DNA from: Rhodospirillales bacterium | Lineage (GTDB): Bacteria > Pseudomonadota > Gammaproteobacteria > Burkholderiales > Burkholderiaceae_D | DNA: 42,300 nt | Assembly: GCA_903970305.1 (NCBI GenBank) | Contig: CAJCID010000281.1 | Coordinates: 1 to 42,300, forward strand | Direction of reading: 5' to 3' | Shown: positions 24,962-32,459 of the stretch, in pieces | Layout: each line of letters begins with the position of its first letter | How positions within the stretch are numbered: the first letter of the stretch is position 1 | The notes under the pieces: generated by a model | Databases searched by the model: none | Told to the model about the DNA's origin: nothing | Seen by the model: only the letters and a program-made list of their open reading frames with translations | Made by a program: the position numbers and the translations under genes

Positions 24962-25450
24962 ATGAAGGACTCCACGCGCGAACAGATCGACCGGATTTTC
25001 GAACTGAATGCGGAAAAGAAGCGTCAGGACCAGAAAGCCAGAGCGGAAAAAGAGTTGCGCGAAGCCGCCTTCATCCTGGAATTCATCGAATGCGGCGAAT
25101 TCATCATCAAGCCGGCCATGGAAGCCATCGCCGACTACGCCCGCTCGAAGGGTCTCGAATCGCGCATTGAGAGCACCGAGCGCGGCGGCCACTCCGCCTG
25201 GAATGCGATCGCACCGGAATACTCGATCCGCTTCATCCTCGGGGAGAATCAGTTCGGGCCGGAGTACCAGCAGCCTTACGTGCGCGTGGTCTGCGACCAG
25301 TACGCACAAAAGGCGAATTTCCATGAGAGCACGATCGGGCCAGGCCGCGGCGGCCATTCCGGCCAGACGGGCAGCATCCCGTTGGAGGAAATCTCAGAGG
25401 ATCTGATCCACGCCCGCATCCTCAGGGTCTTAGCGGAAATCCTTCAATAG
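24962..25450 (+). CDS. Hypothetical protein with a charged helical N-terminus
   Basis: 162 aa from the ATG at 24962, which has AAGGGA 6 nt upstream. Residues 1-35 are rich in Lys, Arg and Glu and probably helical ('AEKKRQDQKARAEKELREAA'). Two 'RGGHS' motifs occur near residues 74 and 128 in otherwise different contexts, and the C-terminus is an amphipathic helix. No signal peptide or TM segment was seen, so it should be cytoplasmic. No family was recognised. It stands alone, 94 bp before the convergent barrel remnant. Confidence 0.65.
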   Translation: MKDSTREQIDRIFELNAEKKRQDQKARAEKELREAAFILEFIECGEFIIKPAMEAIADYARSKGLESRIESTERGGHSAWNAIAPEYSIRFILGENQFGPEYQQPYVRVVCDQYAQKANFHESTIGPGRGGHSGQTGSIPLEEISEDLIHARILRVLAEILQ

Positions 25451-25544
25451 CTGGGGACCTCTCGGTCCAAGGCTAAGCCAAGCCGCCCGCGGCCGGGGTG
25501 GCGATGGTCTGACGATAGCCGCCCCAACGCAAGCACTTGGTGCG

Positions 25545-26138
25545 CTAGAACGCCACCGTTAAGGTCACCTTGATGAGCTGCGTGATCTGATTCGGAGCTT
25601 GAAAGACCGACGTGCCATCCGAGAAGGTCCAGTTCGCCCATGTGTAGTCATCCATCCGCCTGACATCGTAGATATAGTCCAGGCGGATGCGTGCGTTCTT
25701 GCTGACCGGTGTCGAGCCCGTCAGTCTCAGGCTGTTCACCGTATAGAACGTGTTCGGGAGACGACCTGCACCGGCAGGTACCGGAGACAACGGCCCCGGA
25801 TCGACGTAGGCGATGTTGTAGTTGGTGAGATCTTTTTCGTAACTGTACCGAGCACCGACGTCCCAAACGCCGATCTTGCCCTTCAGTTCGAGCCCGAGCG
25901 TCTCGCCTTTCATATCGAGATTGGCGGACCAGGGCACACAAGTCGTATCGTCGGAGATCGTTCCTCCGCCCGCGCAGGTCTGGATTCCGCCCACGCGCGA
26001 CGCCTCTACCTCATTCTGGTTCGAGTTCTGCTCGTTGTAGGACACGTAAGCGGTCAGCTTCCATTTGGCGTTGATCGCGTATGCCGCCAAAGCCCAATAC
26101 CAGGTGCTGCCGCCCAACCTTCTCCATATCGCCAGCAC
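25545..26138 (-). pseudogene. C-terminal remnant of an MtrB/PioB-type outer-membrane beta-barrel
   Basis: About 195 aa of alternating beta-barrel strands such as 'AKWKLTAYVSYNEQN', 'ETLGLELKGKIGVWDVGARY', 'NARIRLDYIYDVRRMDDYTW' and the final 'LIKVTLTVAF', ending in Phe as outer-membrane barrels do. This resembles the last third of MtrB/PioB proteins, which embed decahaem cytochromes in the outer membrane for extracellular electron transfer; they are usually ~650-850 aa. There is no signal peptide, no N-terminal CxxC region and no cytochrome gene, and upstream sequence does not continue the barrel. It is therefore a 5'-deleted remnant. Confidence 0.7.
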
Positions 26139-26443
26139 CGGGATCGTTCACCACGAGACACTCTCCTGTTGCAATCGAGAACCACGAACTCCGTGACTGC
26201 GTGCACCGCTGCGAAGGATAGAAACATTGCCTTCTGAGGAGGTCTGTACGCTATCGAACATACGCTATTGGCTGCACCCCATCACAATTGTGGCGACTGC
26301 TTCGGCACCTACTCCTACCCGCATACAGGTGCAGGATTACACCTGACATCTGTAGCAGTGATCCGCAGCCGTGATCTGCACTCAGGACTTGGGAGTGGCT
26401 CGGCCGACCCGTAACTCTCGTTGGCCTCTCGGAAGAGATTGCT
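26139..26443. other. Intergenic region upstream of hypA with inverted repeats
   Basis: About 300 bp without a gene. It contains the 20-bp near-palindrome TGTACGCTATCGAACATACG (26245-26264), a CACAATTGTG palindrome (26283-26292) and an inverted repeat CAGGTG/CACCTG (26326-26345). These are probably control sites for hypA; no clear sigma-70 or sigma-54 promoter was seen. Confidence 0.45.
26245..26264. promoter_or_regulatory. Operator-like motif, copy 1
   Basis: TGTACGCTATCGAACATACG. It shares the TACGxTAxCGAACATACG frame with the copy at 27609 and lies about 180 bp upstream of hypA. Binding factor unknown. Confidence 0.4.
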
Positions 26444-26848
26444 ATGCATGAACTAGCCATCTGCGAATCCCTCCTAGACCAGGTGGCGTGTCTTGCTCGG
26501 AGGTACGACCAGGCGTGCGTGGTGAGAATTTCCGTTGCCGTGGGGGCGTTATCCGGTGTGGATCCTGCGCTTCTGGCTAGTGCTTTCGCACTGGTACGTG
26601 GGGGCACCTGCGCGGAGCACGCGAGCCTTGCGATTGACGCAATACCCGTTTGCATCTCTTGTCATATTTGTGGTGCTCTGACCCAGGTCTCTCCCGATCG
26701 ACTGACCTGTACAAGCTGCGGCGATTACAGGACAGAAGTTGTAGAGGGCGAAGAATTGCAGCTGCGTCAGATCGAGGTGCGCCTGGCAGGGTGTGCCGAA
26801 GTGATGCAGGCAGGTGACCTGCGGCGGCCTTCGGTCAGGATCTGCTAG
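26444..26848 (+). CDS. hypA: HypA, hydrogenase/urease nickel metallochaperone
   Basis: 134 aa, slightly longer than most HypA (~115). The N-terminal Met-His-Glu ('MHELAICESLLDQV') supplies the Ni-binding His2. The zinc site has C73-x2-C76 and C89-x2-C92 ('CHICG' and 'CTSCG'). 'ISVAVGALSGVDPALLASAF' matches the conserved core. HypA delivers nickel to [NiFe]-hydrogenase with HypB. No hypB or other hyp genes and no hydrogenase genes are in the window, so it is an orphan here. Its stop overlaps the convergent DUF2892 gene by 4 bp at a shared CTAG. Confidence 0.9.
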   Translation: MHELAICESLLDQVACLARRYDQACVVRISVAVGALSGVDPALLASAFALVRGGTCAEHASLAIDAIPVCISCHICGALTQVSPDRLTCTSCGDYRTEVVEGEELQLRQIEVRLAGCAEVMQAGDLRRPSVRIC

Positions 26849-27456
26849 GACAGGGGCGAACTGCGCGCCGGGCGAAGTACTCGGGCTAGTCCAGGACGTG
26901 CACGATTCTCGCTGGGCTTTAGGCACACAGCTGATTTCGCGCAGCTTGCGCACCTCGCCGAGGGCATGAGCTTGGGGTTCAGTCGAGGTTCGGCACCAAG
27001 CCAAAGTAGGATGTTTGCGAGAACGCAGTATCCCGTCGCAGCGAACCACACCATTGCGGCGCCCACGAACGCGGTGAAAGCTACCCACCAAGGGGAGTAG
27101 GCGAGAAACAAGATGGATCCGACCGTTATGTTGACCCCGACTGTCACGTAGATCCGGCGTTCCAAATACCATTTGTCGATCTGCAAGAAGTACAGATTCC
27201 AGCGCGTCGGAGCCCTTGAGCCTAGCATCGGCTGAAAGCCCAGGAGGCGCAAGACATTGCCCACCGGGCAAAATCCGGTGAACGCAACATTGATCGAGAC
27301 CAGACCAGTCGCTGTGACACCCAGAATCCAAAATGGATTGACCAAGAGCGCAAGCGCCGTGGAACTGAGGAGGACCCCACCGGCTATGAGCCAGACAGCG
27401 CGCTCGATATACCATTTGTGGGTAGGAACGATGTACAGACCTGTGTGATGCGTCAC
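26845..27456 (-). CDS. Membrane protein with two tandem DUF2892 units
   Basis: 203 aa with four TM helices in two copies of a DUF2892 (YgaP-like membrane) unit. 'HKWYIERAVWL' at 13-23 recurs as 'DKWYLERRIYV' at 94-104, and 'TGFCPVGNVLRLLG' at 60-73 recurs as 'TGYCVLANILLWLG' at 141-154, a period of 81 residues. DUF2892 is often attached to rhodanese domains or encoded by sulfur-metabolism genes. After the second unit a tail with Cys169, Cys172 and Cys178 follows. A purine-rich ribosome site (about 12 nt upstream, GGAGGCGATCC) precedes the ATG. The function is unknown; a link to sulfide or sulfur stress is possible. Confidence 0.8.
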   Translation of the reverse strand: MTHHTGLYIVPTHKWYIERAVWLIAGGVLLSSTALALLVNPFWILGVTATGLVSINVAFTGFCPVGNVLRLLGFQPMLGSRAPTRWNLYFLQIDKWYLERRIYVTVGVNITVGSILFLAYSPWWVAFTAFVGAAMVWFAATGYCVLANILLWLGAEPRLNPKLMPSARCASCAKSAVCLKPSENRARPGLARVLRPARSSPLS

Positions 27457-27521
27457 GGTGGATCGCCTCCGGGTGGTGCGACGGGAATTGGTTCATTGCA
27501 CCGCATATTCCCCCTTGCGAC

Positions 27522-27541
27522 TGTACGTTCCCGAACCCAGC
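27522..27541. promoter_or_regulatory. Operator-like motif, copy 2 (weaker)
   Basis: TGTACGTTCCCGAACCCAGC. The left half and the CGAAC core agree with the other copies; the right half has diverged. It lies 66 bp upstream of the DUF2892 start. Confidence 0.35.
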
Positions 27542-27608
27542 CCTGCGCATGGAGTGGGGCAGGTGCGCCCCGGCATCGCCACCTCGATGAGGTGCGAGGA
27601 GGGGCTAC

Positions 27609-27628
27609 CGTACGTTAGCGAACATACG
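27609..27628. promoter_or_regulatory. Operator-like motif, copy 3 (best palindrome)
   Basis: CGTACGTTAGCGAACATACG. Eight of ten positions in one arm pair with the other, giving a 20-bp near-palindrome with GTT..AAC at its heart. It is directly followed by a hairpin-forming inverted repeat. It lies about 150 bp upstream of the DUF2892 gene. Confidence 0.5.
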
Positions 27629-27947
27629 GACCCATTGGGGTCCATTAGATTCGAATCACGGGCTCGGGGCACTCGGTCTTGCGCGGGCGGTGTGGATGAT
27701 GGGCCTACCACACGCGACGTATCTCTTTGAAGGCAGGATCAATGACGTTCAGCCGCGCAAGGGTGCGAAACCGAGCACATCGGCGCATCGGCCCGACCGA
27801 CTGGGATCGGGTTTCGCGAAGGATGCCAACGAGGGTCTCAGGCTGTGCCATAGGCCATGCGGAGCTTATCGGGCTCTGCCTCGGATCGAATTGCTAGTGT
27901 GGGCGCGCTCAGACAGGCCCCGCTGTTCTCAACAGCTCGGTGAAGCC

Positions 27948-28709
27948 ATGATGTCGCAAAGCGCGGGGGAATCGAGGGACATCGGCAAAGAGCGCCTGGC
28001 AGGCGCTATCGAGAGGCAGATTGTGCGGGCTCTCGAATCCGCCGGCCACTCCAAAGACATGCTGAGCATGAGCCTGACCGCTCCGGTCGTTCCTGCCGAG
28101 CGCTTGTTGATGATGCCGGGTTACGCGAATCAGACCTTGTGGTGCCCCTCGCTCGAGGACGAATCTGCGGGCGTCGGCGCAGCGGTGGTTCTGACGGGCA
28201 CTGGCGAGTCGCGTTTCTCAGAGATTCTCGTCTCGGCGCAGAAGTTCTTTGAGACCCATACGGTCATTTCAATCGATGGCGAAATCGGTCCGGAACCCAG
28301 CTTCTTCGGTGGCCTCGCGTTTGCGTCTCGCGAAACGGAAAGCGATCTTTGGCGGGGCTTCGGCGATGCCCGCTTCGTTCTGCCGCGCATCGGCTATACC
28401 CGCCGCAAGAGTAAGGCTTGGCTCACCCTGTCGGCGAGCAAGGGCGAACTCGCAACCGAAGTGGGCAGGACGCGCCTTGCCCGGGAGGCCGATGCCGCAC
28501 TGGAGATGCTCGGGCGGCAGGTCGATTCGAACCTGCCCAAGCCTTCTGACTCGGACACGATTGCAGAACCCATTGCCGAGGATGAGAGTGGCTGGACCTC
28601 GCTCGTCGCCGGCATACTCGCCGAAATCGAAGCCGGGCGGCTGGAGAAGGCCGTCGCCGCCCGACAGGTGGTCCTCAGGGGGAAAGACCTGCCTAGCAAG
28701 AAACAATGA
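27948..28709 (+). pseudogene. menF: Isochorismate synthase MenF, 5' part interrupted by IS110 element
   Basis: The native sequence runs from the ATG at 27948 to about 28696 and encodes ~250 aa of the N-terminal half of MenF, which turns chorismate into isochorismate for menaquinone. It includes the typical 'FFGGLAFASRETESDLWRGF' and ends in 'KAVAARQVVLRGK', the conserved stretch with the catalytic Lys that starts the C-terminal chorismate-binding domain. Then three IS-derived codons (KKQ) and a stop follow. The rest is on the far side of the insertion at 30185. Joining the two sides at CTAG reads 'GKDLPSPSQVLERLR' without a shift. Confidence 0.88.
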
Positions 28710-29948
28710 TCACGCTGCCTCCTGCAACGGAGTTAATTGCACGGTGTATCCCAGATTCTTCAGCCGGTTGACGAGGCGCACGATATGACCGTTTTTGGCC
28801 CGATTGTCGAAGTAGTTGGCGCCGAGGTCCTGATACAGGGTGCCGTCCTTGAGCATGTGGTAGGCGGCGGTGAGTATCGATGCGGCCACGGCGCAGATGG
28901 CCTTTTTGGCGCCGCGGCGCGAGCGCAAGCGCTCGAACTGGGCGCGCAGGTAGCTGCCCCTGACGCGGACTGCCGCCCAGGCGCATTGGACGAGGGTGGT
29001 TTTCAGCCACGGCGCGCCCTTGCGCAGCTTCGTCGAGCGACGCTTGCCGGCGCTCTCGTCATGGCGCGGGCACAGACCCGCCCAGGAGATCAGGTGTCCG
29101 TCGCTGGGGAAGCGCGCCATATCAACGCCGATTTCGGCCACCATCACCTCGGCGCTCAGGGTGCTGATGCCGGGAATCGTGCTCAGGAGCTGGATTGCTT
29201 GACGAAACGGCTCGACGTTGCCGTCGACCTCCTTGTCGATGCGCGCAATCGCCGTGTCGAGCGCCTCGACATGGTCAAGATGAAGACGCAGCATGAAGCG
29301 GTGGTGCGCGGTGACGCGACCGCGCAAGGCGGCTTCCAGTTCGGCCGGGGACGCCTTGATCCGGCGACTGGCCAAGGCCGCCAGGGCCTGCGGTTCCGTC
29401 TCACCGCCAATCAGGGCCTCCAGCATGCGCCGCCCGGACTCCCCCACCACGTCGGAGATCACCGAATCCAGCTTGATGTTCGCGTCTTCCAGGGTCTTCT
29501 GGATGCGCTGGATGTGGCTGGTGCGCTCCCGGGTGAATTGTTTGCGGGTGCGCAGGAAACTGCGCATCTCCTGCGTCTGCTCATCCGGTACGAAACTGGC
29601 GCGAACCAGCCCGTGCGCCACCAGATCCGCCAGCCACGTGGCATCGTTGACATCGGTCTTGCGCCCCGGCACGTTCTTCACATGCGCGGCGTTGGCCAGA
29701 ATCAACTCGCAGTCCCCGTCCGACAGAATGTGCCAGACCGGTCGCCAATAAATCCCCGTCGCCTCCATCACCACATGGGTACACCCCTCCGCCGACAGCC
29801 ACTCCGAGAGCGCCATCAACTCGGCGGTGACGGTTTGGAAGCTGCGCACTTCCCGGCGCACCTCGCCATCGACCATATGCCGCACGCACGCCACCACCAT
29901 GTTCTTGTGAACGTCCAGACCCGCACAATGCGCATGCAAGACTTCCAT
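28710..29948 (-). CDS. IS110-family transposase (DEDD/Tnp20 recombinase)
   Basis: 412 aa. The N-terminal RuvC-like domain has D12 ('GLDVHKNMVVACV'), E62 ('VVMEATGIYWRP'), and D99/D102 ('RKTDVNDATWLADL'), the DEDD set. A coiled middle region follows. The C-terminal Tnp20 domain has 'STIPGISTLSAEVMVAEIG' and 'HDESAGKRRSTKLRKG', where Ser299 fits the catalytic serine. Recombinases of this family are directed by a bridge RNA that pairs with both target and donor DNA and exchange strands at a CT core. All key residues are present, so the enzyme looks active. Confidence 0.95.
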   Translation of the reverse strand: MEVLHAHCAGLDVHKNMVVACVRHMVDGEVRREVRSFQTVTAELMALSEWLSAEGCTHVVMEATGIYWRPVWHILSDGDCELILANAAHVKNVPGRKTDVNDATWLADLVAHGLVRASFVPDEQTQEMRSFLRTRKQFTRERTSHIQRIQKTLEDANIKLDSVISDVVGESGRRMLEALIGGETEPQALAALASRRIKASPAELEAALRGRVTAHHRFMLRLHLDHVEALDTAIARIDKEVDGNVEPFRQAIQLLSTIPGISTLSAEVMVAEIGVDMARFPSDGHLISWAGLCPRHDESAGKRRSTKLRKGAPWLKTTLVQCAWAAVRVRGSYLRAQFERLRSRRGAKKAICAVAASILTAAYHMLKDGTLYQDLGANYFDNRAKNGHIVRLVNRLKNLGYTVQLTPLQEAA

Positions 29949-29964
29949 GATCCCTCCCTCAGGT

Positions 29965-30143
29965 TGGTGCCGGCGTGGAATCCCCGTTCAAGGAACTCTA
30001 GCAAGCGCGCTCCGGAGTCTGCGTCGACTCCTGGCGCAATCTGGGGTGCACAAGGATTCCCGGTCCGACTAGTCCACGAGCTCATTCGCACCAAGGAAAG
30101 AGCGACCTCTGTGCCGGCAAGAAATAGCCTACACCGTCCGCCC
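29965..30143 (-). ncRNA. Candidate IS110 bridge RNA
   Basis: In transcript order (minus strand), after a TATATG -10-like hexamer (plus 30151-30156), the leader holds TGGACTAG (plus 30069-30076), identical to the menF side of the junction plus core. Later comes CTTGCTAG (plus 29998-30005), identical to the element's transposase-distal end plus core (plus 28693-28700). The first is therefore a target guide and the second a donor guide, in the order known for bridge RNAs. Just after the donor guide, GTTC-CTT-GAAC can form an apical stem, followed by GGGGATT, which can pair, with wobbles, to AGTCCTT at the element's other end. The ends of the RNA are estimates. Confidence 0.7.
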
Positions 30144-30184
30144 CACGTTTCATATACTGCGGGTCGGCGAACGCCGGTGAAGGA

Positions 30185-30855
30185 CTAGTCCATCACAGGT
30201 CCTCGAGCGCCTGCGGGATGAGGGCCCCCATTGCACCCGATTCGCGCTCACGGTGGGTTCCCGGACCTTCCTTGGCGCCTCACCCGAAAAAATGGTCCGG
30301 CGCAGGGGGTTGCTCGTGTGGACCGAGGCCTTGGCCGGGTCGGTACCCGGCGAAGACCCCGAGCAGGCTCAGGCTCTGCTGCGTAGCCATAAGAATGGGT
30401 TGGAGCACGAGATCGTCGCGCGCGAGATTCATGCGATGCTCGCTCCGCTGTCAGCCTCTTTCAGTACCGAGGGTCCGCACCTGCTCCAGTTGCGTCACGT
30501 CACGCATCTGCGGACCCGTTTCCAGGGGCTGCTGAAGGAGCCGATGCATGTGCTCGACTTGGTCGCGCGGCTGCATCCCACGCCTGCGGTGGGCGGAACA
30601 CCGCGCCGCTCGGCGCTGGCTTGGCTTCGCACCCACGAAAACGCGGACCGGGGGTTCTACGCCGGCCCCTTCGGCGTGTTCGATCGCGCCGGCAATGGCG
30701 AATTTGTCGTCGCACTGCGCTCGGGACTGGTCAACGCGACCCAAGCTCACCTATTTGCCGGCGCCGGGATCGTTCAGGGTTCGCGGATCCAGAGCGAACT
30801 GACCGAGACCCGCTGGAAGCTCGGAGCTCTGCTCGCAGCACTTGGCGCGGGCTGA
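30185..30855 (+). pseudogene. menF: Isochorismate synthase MenF, 3' part
   Basis: From the CTAG junction the frame reads 'PSQVLERLRDEGPHCTRFAL' and continues through the chorismate-binding core: 'FLGASPEKMVRRRG' , 'EIVAREIHAMLAPL', 'LHPTPAVGGTPRRSALAWL', 'GFYAGPFGVFDRAGNGEFVV' and '[20 protein letters not shown]', all standard MenF C-terminal motifs with the catalytic Glu residues. An internal GTG at 30253 could start translation, but the product would lack the N-terminal half and the Lys region. The stop is 1 bp from the next ATG, so the operon continues into the menD-menB fusion. Confidence 0.88.
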
Positions 30856-30856
30856 C

Positions 30857-32356
30857 ATGGATGCCACCAGCCCCCTTGTGCCCAACGAGGCGTATCTGCT
30901 GGGCCAATGGGCGCGTCTTTTCTTGGGAACGCTCTGCGCTGCGGGCGTGACCGACATCTTCATCAGCCCGGGCTCACGCTCGACTCCGTTTACCTGGGCT
31001 GCGCTGCGGACCACAGGGCTGCGCTGTCACGCCGACATCGATGAACGCGTGGCCGGGTTTGCCGCCATAGGTCATGCGCGCGTCACGGCTCGCCCTGCGG
31101 CACTCCTGTGCACCTCCGATAGCGCTGCCGCACACTATCTGCCGGCCCTCGGCGAAGCCGCCCTCAGTTTTTTGCCCGTCATCGTCATCACGGCGGATCG
31201 TCCCTTCGAGTCCCAGCATGCCGGTGCGGCGCAAACCATTGACCAGTGCAAGCTCCATGGCGACCACGTGCGCTGCTTCTTCGAATTGGGTCTGCCCGAT
31301 CCGGCGCAAAGTGCTCTCGTGGGTTTGCGTCGCATCATCGCTCAGGCGGTGGCCCTGTCCTTGGCGCCCGCGCCGGGTCCGGTGCATCTGAACGCCCGGG
31401 CGCGCAAGCCGCTTGAACCCACAGCGGCACAGTCCGAGGAGGAGCGGGTGCTCGCCGCGCGAGTCGACGGGCTCCTCGCCGCTCCGCTGACCGCCTATCC
31501 AAGGACCAAGCCGCGGATTTCCCAAGAGGCGATCAAGGAGATCGCGCGCGCGCTCGTCGGCGAATTCGAGGACATCATCTACCAGAAGACTGCCGAAGGT
31601 ATCGCAAAGATCACCATCAACCGGCCGGAGGTCAGAAATGCGTTTCGACCGCTGACCATCAAGGAGATGAGCGCAGCCTTCACCGATGCCCGCGATGACC
31701 CCGACATCGGCGTGGTCGTCCTGGCCGGCGCAGGTCGCGAGGCGTTCTGCTCTGGTGGCGACCAGCGCGTCCGTGGCGCGGCAGGTTATGTCGGCGGCGA
31801 TGGCCTTGCCCGCCTGAATGTGCTCGATCTGCAGCGGCAGATCCGCACCCTGCCCAAGCCCGTCGTGGCGATGGTCGCCGGCTACGCGATCGGTGGCCGT
31901 CAGGTCCTTCACCTGATCTGTGATCTGACGATCGCTGCCGAGAATGCCCGTTTTGGCCAAACGGGACCCAAGGTGGGAAGCTTCGATGGCGGCTATGGTG
32001 CCTCCTACCTCGCCCGCGTCGTCGGCCAGAAGCGCGCGCGCGAGATCTGGTTCCTGTGTCGACAGTACGATGCACAGCAGGCGCTCGCGATGGGTCTCAT
32101 CAACCTGGTCGTACTCTATGAGCACCTGGAGGCGGAGACGCTCGCCTGGTGCCGGGAGATCTTGCAGCACAGCCCCATGGCGCTGCGCTGCCTCAAATCG
32201 GCACTGAACGCCGACTGCGACGGGCAGGCAGGACTACAGGAAATGGCCGGGAATGCGACCTGGCTTTTCTACATGAGCGAGGAGGGCCAGGAAGGCAGAA
32301 ACGCCTACCTGGAAAAGCGCGCCCCGGATTTCAAGCGCTTCACACGCTATCCATGA
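30857..32356 (+). pseudogene. In-frame fusion of truncated MenD to MenB
   Basis: 499 aa. Residues 1-~235 are the N-terminal part of MenD (SEPHCHC synthase), with '[11 protein letters not shown]', catalytic Glu63 in '[13 protein letters not shown]' and '[11 protein letters not shown]', ending at '[15 protein letters not shown]'. Without a break, residues ~236-499 are MenB (naphthoate synthase) from '[20 protein letters not shown]' to the end, lacking MenB's first ~20 residues. The thiamine-diphosphate half of MenD, and menH if it lay between, are missing. In the MenB part '[17 protein letters not shown]' is intact, but the usual G-G-G-H reads G-G-R-Q (346-349), which hits the oxyanion-hole region. 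MenD activity cannot exist; MenB activity is doubtful. Confidence 0.88.
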
Positions 32357-32459
32357 ATCCGAGGCGAGCGCATCTCGCTCGAGAGCACCGGCGCGCACCC
32401 GTCTACGACAGCAACGACTGCGGTGCCGCTCGCGCCAGGTTCGGCACAAGGCGCGTTTC

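Larger units (their letters stand above)
27457..27947. other. Intergenic region between DUF2892 gene and menF
   Basis: About 490 bp. The first 190 bp hold two copies of the operator-like motif and a perfect hairpin GGACCC-ATTG-GGGTCC (27628-27643). The remainder to the menF ATG encodes no recognised protein, although the menF frame stays open back to 27690. The motifs are placed for control of both divergent genes. Confidence 0.45.
28697..30184 (-). mobile_element. IS110-family insertion sequence in menF
   Basis: A 1488-bp element flanked on both sides by CTAG (28693-28696 and 30185-30188). There are no obvious terminal inverted repeats, as expected for IS110. The transposase gene occupies most of it. 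Its 3' end is 13 bp from one boundary, and about 236 bp of non-coding leader separate the other boundary from the transposase ATG, the arrangement of the IS110 subgroup whose leader encodes a bridge RNA. Excision of these bases reconstitutes menF in frame, which fixes the boundaries to within the 4-bp CTAG ambiguity and argues for a recent insertion. Confidence 0.88.

Noticed and set aside
26390-26443. Sigma-54 promoter for hypA
   Set aside because: GG and GC dinucleotides are present, but none are separated by the required 10 bases.
28693-30188. CTAG as a 4-bp target-site duplication made by a DDE transposase
   Set aside because: The transposase is of the DEDD IS110 type, which recombines at a shared core and normally makes no duplication. 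CTAG at both ends is better explained by the core plus chance identity of the next two bases.
30857-32356. Genuine bifunctional MenD-MenB enzyme
   Set aside because: The MenD part lacks its cofactor-binding half and the MenB part lacks its N-terminus and a key motif, so a deletion joint is the simpler reading.
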